Shown in pieces: positions 61,390 to 64,000 of a DNA stretch of 64,000 nt (position 1 is the stretch's first letter; each line of letters begins with the position of its first letter). Source of the stretch: Terrabacter sp. Root85 (GTDB lineage: Bacteria; Actinomycetota; Actinomycetes; Actinomycetales; Dermatophilaceae); assembly GCF_001429185.1 (NCBI RefSeq), contig NZ_LMIW01000015.1, positions 32,500 through 96,499 on the forward strand, read 5' to 3'. Position numbers and translations under genes: made by a program. The notes below the pieces were generated by a model. That model saw nothing but the letters and a program-made list of their open reading frames with translations. It had not been told where the DNA came from and did not search any database.

Positions 61390-62568
61390 TCAGGTCGCGT
61401 CGGTCCGCACCGTCGCGGGCGTGGTGAGGCGGTAGGGCCGGCTCTCGACGAGACCGCCGAGGCGCTTGCGCAGGCGCGACATCTCGGCCCGGATCGTCAC
61501 GGGCGTCGTCGCACCGTCGAGCAGGGCCATCAGGCCGGCTGTGTCGAGCCCGGCGGGATGGTGCGCGAGGAGGGCGACGATCTCGGCATGCCGCTCGGAC
61601 AGGGCGATCTCGACGGTCGACCCCGCGGTCGTGACGAGGAGGCGCGGGCTCGGGTGGCGCACCACCTCGACGGACGCCGGGGCGCTGACCGCCTCGTGGA
61701 GCACCCAGCCGCCGGTGATCGCCTCGGCCCGGACCTGCCCGATCTCGGGCACCCACACCGTGCCCTCGCGCAGGCTGCCCGGCACCCAGACACGCTCGCC
61801 GACGCCGTAGCCCTCCGCCCGGGCCACCCACCCGTGACGGTCGACGACGACGAAACGGCCCGACCCGGCATACGGCTCGCTGGCGCGGGCGACCCGGCGC
61901 AGGTCGCGCTCGTGCTGGCCGGCGAGCGTGTCGACGGCCTCACGGACGGCCATGGTCACGAGCATGAGCGTGTGCGGGTGGGCGGTGCGGAAGGCCCCGC
62001 TCAGCGTGACGACGCCGAGCGGCGTCCGCGCCCGCCGGTCGAGGATCGGGGCGCTCGTGCACACCCACGCGTGCTGGTCCTCGCGGGCGTGCTCGGGGCC
62101 GAAGATCTGGACGGGGCGGCGCTCCTCCATCGCGGTGCCGAGCGAGTTGGTGCCGACGTCGCCCTCGCGCCAGCGGGCGCCCTCGACAAAGCCGAGGCCG
62201 TCGCTGCGCCGGCGGATCGGCGACGGGCCGAACATCCACAGCGGGTAGCCCTCGTCGTCGCTGATGACGAGCTCGTTGCCGGCCTCGTGGGCGAGGGGGA
62301 GGAGCCGGTCCTTGAGGACGGGGACGACGGAGGAGAGCAGGCGCGAGCGCTCGCGGCGGGCGAGCAGCGCGTGGTCGGAGATCGGCGTCGAGATCTTGTC
62401 GCCCTCGGGCGTCTGCCGCAGCCACGAGCGGGCGACGACGCCCCGGGCGCCGGCGGGCACCTCGTGGGTGTGCGCCCACGCCCGGTGCAGGCGCAGCAGG
62501 TCCCGGGCCTTGGCTGCGGGGTCCTCGAACGCAGTCAGGGCCGCTTCGAGTCCGGAGGCTGTGGACAT
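61390..62568 (-). CDS. GAF-domain transcriptional regulator (AcoR-like sensor without AAA domain)
   Basis: A 392-residue regulator. An N-terminal segment (VVARSWLRQTPEGDKISTPI) and a GAF domain (~75-220, GDVGTNSLGTAMEERRPVQI, HAWVCTSAPILDRRARTPLG) match sensors of the AcoR type. In place of the AAA+ domain is a helical linker, and a C-terminal winged helix (ERHAEIVALLAHHPAGLD, then TIRAEMSRLRKRLGG). It lies upstream of the monooxygenase gene and presumably activates it in response to the substrate. ATG at 62568. Confidence 0.83.
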   Translation of the reverse strand: MSTASGLEAALTAFEDPAAKARDLLRLHRAWAHTHEVPAGARGVVARSWLRQTPEGDKISTPISDHALLARRERSRLLSSVVPVLKDRLLPLAHEAGNELVISDDEGYPLWMFGPSPIRRRSDGLGFVEGARWREGDVGTNSLGTAMEERRPVQIFGPEHAREDQHAWVCTSAPILDRRARTPLGVVTLSGAFRTAHPHTLMLVTMAVREAVDTLAGQHERDLRRVARASEPYAGSGRFVVVDRHGWVARAEGYGVGERVWVPGSLREGTVWVPEIGQVRAEAITGGWVLHEAVSAPASVEVVRHPSPRLLVTTAGSTVEIALSERHAEIVALLAHHPAGLDTAGLMALLDGATTPVTIRAEMSRLRKRLGGLVESRPYRLTTPATVRTDAT

Positions 62569-62687
62569 GCGCACCTTTGCGACGGGTGGCCCCGCGCGAG
62601 GTCGTACGCGTGGGGTCACGGCTCCTCGTGATCGTGACACGCGGGCGGCCGGTTGGGTAGGGCGCGTTCAGCCCCGGTCGGCGTCAG

Positions 62688-63192
62688 TCAGCGCCCGAGG
62701 AGACGACGCCACCAGGAAGGGCGCGTATCGGAGGCAGCGGCACGTGCCGCGGCAGCCTTGTCCTCCCGGGCTGCGCGCTGCTGCTCCTCGAGCGCGGCGC
62801 GCAGCGGCCGCCAGCGCCCGACCATCTCGTCGACGTCGAGGGTCTTGGCGATGAGCGGCGGCAGGTTGCCGACCGCCGGTCGCAGCCGGTTCGGCGAGGA
62901 CGCGCTTGTTGTAGTCCTCGATGACCTCGCGGAATTGCGCCTCGGTGCGGACGTCGACGAGCGACTCCGGATAGCCCGCGGCCTCCTTGCGCAGCCCCAG
63001 CGCCCCCGGCAGGGCACCCCCGAGGTCGAGGTTCTCGCGGGCCGCGAAGCGCTTGACCCACCAGTCGGGATCGCCCGAGTCGCTGAGGTCGAGGGGTTTG
63101 CCGGCACCCGGCAGGTTGTCGAACTCCCCACGCTCCTGCGCCTCGCGGATCTGCTTGTCCACGGGGCTCTCCCAGTACGGCTGGCCCGTCAT
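62688..63192 (-). pseudogene. DUF1992 (DnaJ-C28-like) gene with a frameshift
   Basis: From the ATG at 63192 the frame gives MTGQPYWESPVDKQIREAQE and the DUF1992 core (GEFDNLPGAGKPLDLSD, then FREVIEDYNKRVLAEP) up to about 62895. There the reading frame leaves the family: the expected continuation NRLRPAVGNLPPLIAKTLDV, MVGRWRPLRAAL and a terminal SWWRRLLGR lie in another minus frame ending at 62688. A one-base insertion or two-base deletion near 62890-62897 explains this. DUF1992 function is unknown. It is either a genuine disruption or a sequencing error; the remaining sequence is otherwise intact, pointing to a recent event or error. Confidence 0.78.
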
Positions 63193-63231
63193 GCGATCCA
63201 CGCTAACCGACGCCGGACGGCTCTCGTGGCC

Positions 63232-63579
63232 TCAGCCCGGCTGGACGCTCGGGCGCACGAGCACGGCGAGGGCCTCACCGTCGCCGAGCTCGAGGCGGTC
63301 GCCCGTGACGACGAAGGCCTGGGGTGCGTCGAGGAGGGCGAGCAGCCGCTGCTCCTGCTCCATCGCCTCGGGCGGGCCGGCCATGCGGGTCGTCGCGGCG
63401 TCGACCACGGTGAGCAGTCCCTCGGCGACCTCATAGCGCCCCATCACCCGGTTGACGCCGGTGGTGCCGGTGAGCCGGCCGTCGTCGCCGAACGCCAGCT
63501 CGGGCTTCGGGTCGGACAGGACGCCGCCGCCGAGCTCCTGGACCACCCACGACGTGCCGACGATCGCCTTGTCTGCCAT
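63232..63579 (-). CDS. META-domain protein
   Basis: A 115-residue META-domain protein (GTSWVVQELGGGVLSD, LAFGDDGRLTGTTGVNRVMG and VDAATTRMAGPPEAMEQEQ). The N...R motif and MAGPPEAMEQE hallmark fit the HslJ/META family seen in heat-shock or secreted proteins; here no signal peptide is visible, so the protein is probably cytoplasmic. Function unknown. ATG at 63579 begins the conserved domain. The 292-nt region upstream holds only promoter elements of the divergent DUF222 gene. Confidence 0.83.
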   Translation of the reverse strand: MADKAIVGTSWVVQELGGGVLSDPKPELAFGDDGRLTGTTGVNRVMGRYEVAEGLLTVVDAATTRMAGPPEAMEQEQRLLALLDAPQAFVVTGDRLELGDGEALAVLVRPSVQPG

Positions 63580-63847
63580 GCGCCCCACGTTAACGGGATG
63601 CGCCCTGGGGGTGGGTCGGGTCGGTCGGAGACGAGTCAGCGTCCACGACGACAGGGGAGACCGTGCTCGGACTCGTGGCATGCCGCTCGACGAGTCGGAG
63701 GACGGCACGCACGAGGAGCTGATGGCCGCCGGGGCGCCTATACCGAGCTCTTCGAACTGCGGGCGCGGTCGTGTCGCCGAGGCGCGTGCTCTGGTGAGAA
63801 CGTCTGCGCTGCAAGGGAATTGGTGTGGACAAGTCTTGTCTGGTCAT

Positions 63848-63863
63848 TCGAACACCTGTACGA
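63848..63863 (+). promoter_or_regulatory. LexA/SOS box upstream of the DUF222 gene
   Basis: TCGAACACCTGTACGA matches the actinobacterial LexA consensus TCGAACNNNNGTTCGA in 11 of 12 defined positions. It ends 8 nt before the ATG of the DUF222 gene, so LexA bound here would block transcription. Confidence 0.78.
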
Positions 63864-63871
63864 TCAAGGGT

Positions 63872-64000
63872 ATGGAGCAGAGCCGGAGCACGCAGCAGAT
63901 CGAGCAGGACTGGGACCACGTCGCGTCCCTGGCCGCCGACCTGCACGACGCGCACGCCCGGCTCGTCGACTTCGTCGTCGCGGTCCTGGCCGACGGGTCC
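63872..64000 (+). CDS. DUF222 (13E12-repeat/HNH endonuclease family) protein, N-terminal part only
   Basis: The first 43 codons are open to the right edge: MEQSRSTQQIEQDWDHVASL, then ADLHDAHARLVDFVVAVLADG. The phrase DLHDAHARLVDFV is typical of the helical DUF222 domain that precedes an HNH nuclease module in the 13E12 family. Genes of this family in mycobacteria are induced by DNA damage, and the SOS box directly upstream agrees. The HNH part is outside the window, so nuclease activity cannot be judged. Confidence 0.7.
   Translation, partial: MEQSRSTQQIEQDWDHVASLAADLHDAHARLVDFVVAVLADGS

Noticed and set aside
57765..61427. Plus-strand open frame of about 1220 codons opposite the acid phosphatase and monooxygenase
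   Set aside because: Shadow frame; the minus strand has catalytic motifs, signal peptide and good RBSs.

Overview
The window looks like a chromosomal segment of a high-GC actinobacterium, most likely a Micrococcales member near the Intrasporangiaceae. That placement is inference from roughly 72% GC by eye, frequent GTG starts and GTGA/ATGA stop-start overlaps, a tuberculostearic-acid gene pair, DUF222 and DUF2237 proteins, ECF42-type sigma factors and an actinobacterial SOS box. I see no rRNA, tRNA, CRISPR array or insertion sequence. Both ends cut genes: an MFS transporter on the left and a DUF222 (13E12-type) protein on the right.

1-13.1 kb: divergent MFS/MarR pair around a perfect 19-bp inverted repeat, PAP2 phosphatase, DNA polymerase IV, two membrane proteins, a cytoplasmic penicillin-acylase-family protein, then small enzymes and hypotheticals, a pentapeptide-repeat protein, a lipoprotein, an APH-family kinase and a DUF389 protein. 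13.1-21.2 kb: transport block with an ArsR-CDF-CDF metal operon, an MFS exporter, a MocR regulator divergent from an APC permease, and a second large APC permease. 21.2-37.5 kb: GNAT enzyme, three copies of a 27-nt intergenic repeat, an XRE-HTH domain in frame with a RelA/SpoT synthetase-like domain, two separate ECF42 sigma/DGPF modules, the 10-methyl fatty acid pair, a persulfide-response unit (CoA-disulfide reductase-rhodanese plus CstR-like repressor and matching operators), and a small HTH gene behind two identical-arm palindromes.

37.5-56.7 kb is the most interesting part. About 14 consecutive minus-strand genes divide into a sugar import/oxidation module (ribose-type ABC transporter, Gfo/Idh/MocA dehydrogenase, Tat-exported TIM-barrel protein, secreted PQQ-type sugar dehydrogenase) and, after a strong hairpin, a tightly overlapping ebo-like operon. 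The latter holds inositol-phosphate synthase, an EboC-like UbiA prenyltransferase, a TIM-barrel epimerase, EboA, EboB (TatD), EboE, an EboF-like phosphodiesterase and a further sugar isomerase. A divergent ROK regulator sits at the head of the import module. The set suggests that a cyclitol or sugar is imported or made de novo, isomerised and prenylated; the product is unknown.

56.8-64 kb: a NagD-like phosphatase, a secreted acid phosphatase made of two tandem copies of one domain, an NTF2-FMO monooxygenase with its GAF regulator, a frameshifted DUF1992 gene, a META-domain protein, and a DUF222 gene preceded by a LexA-type SOS box.
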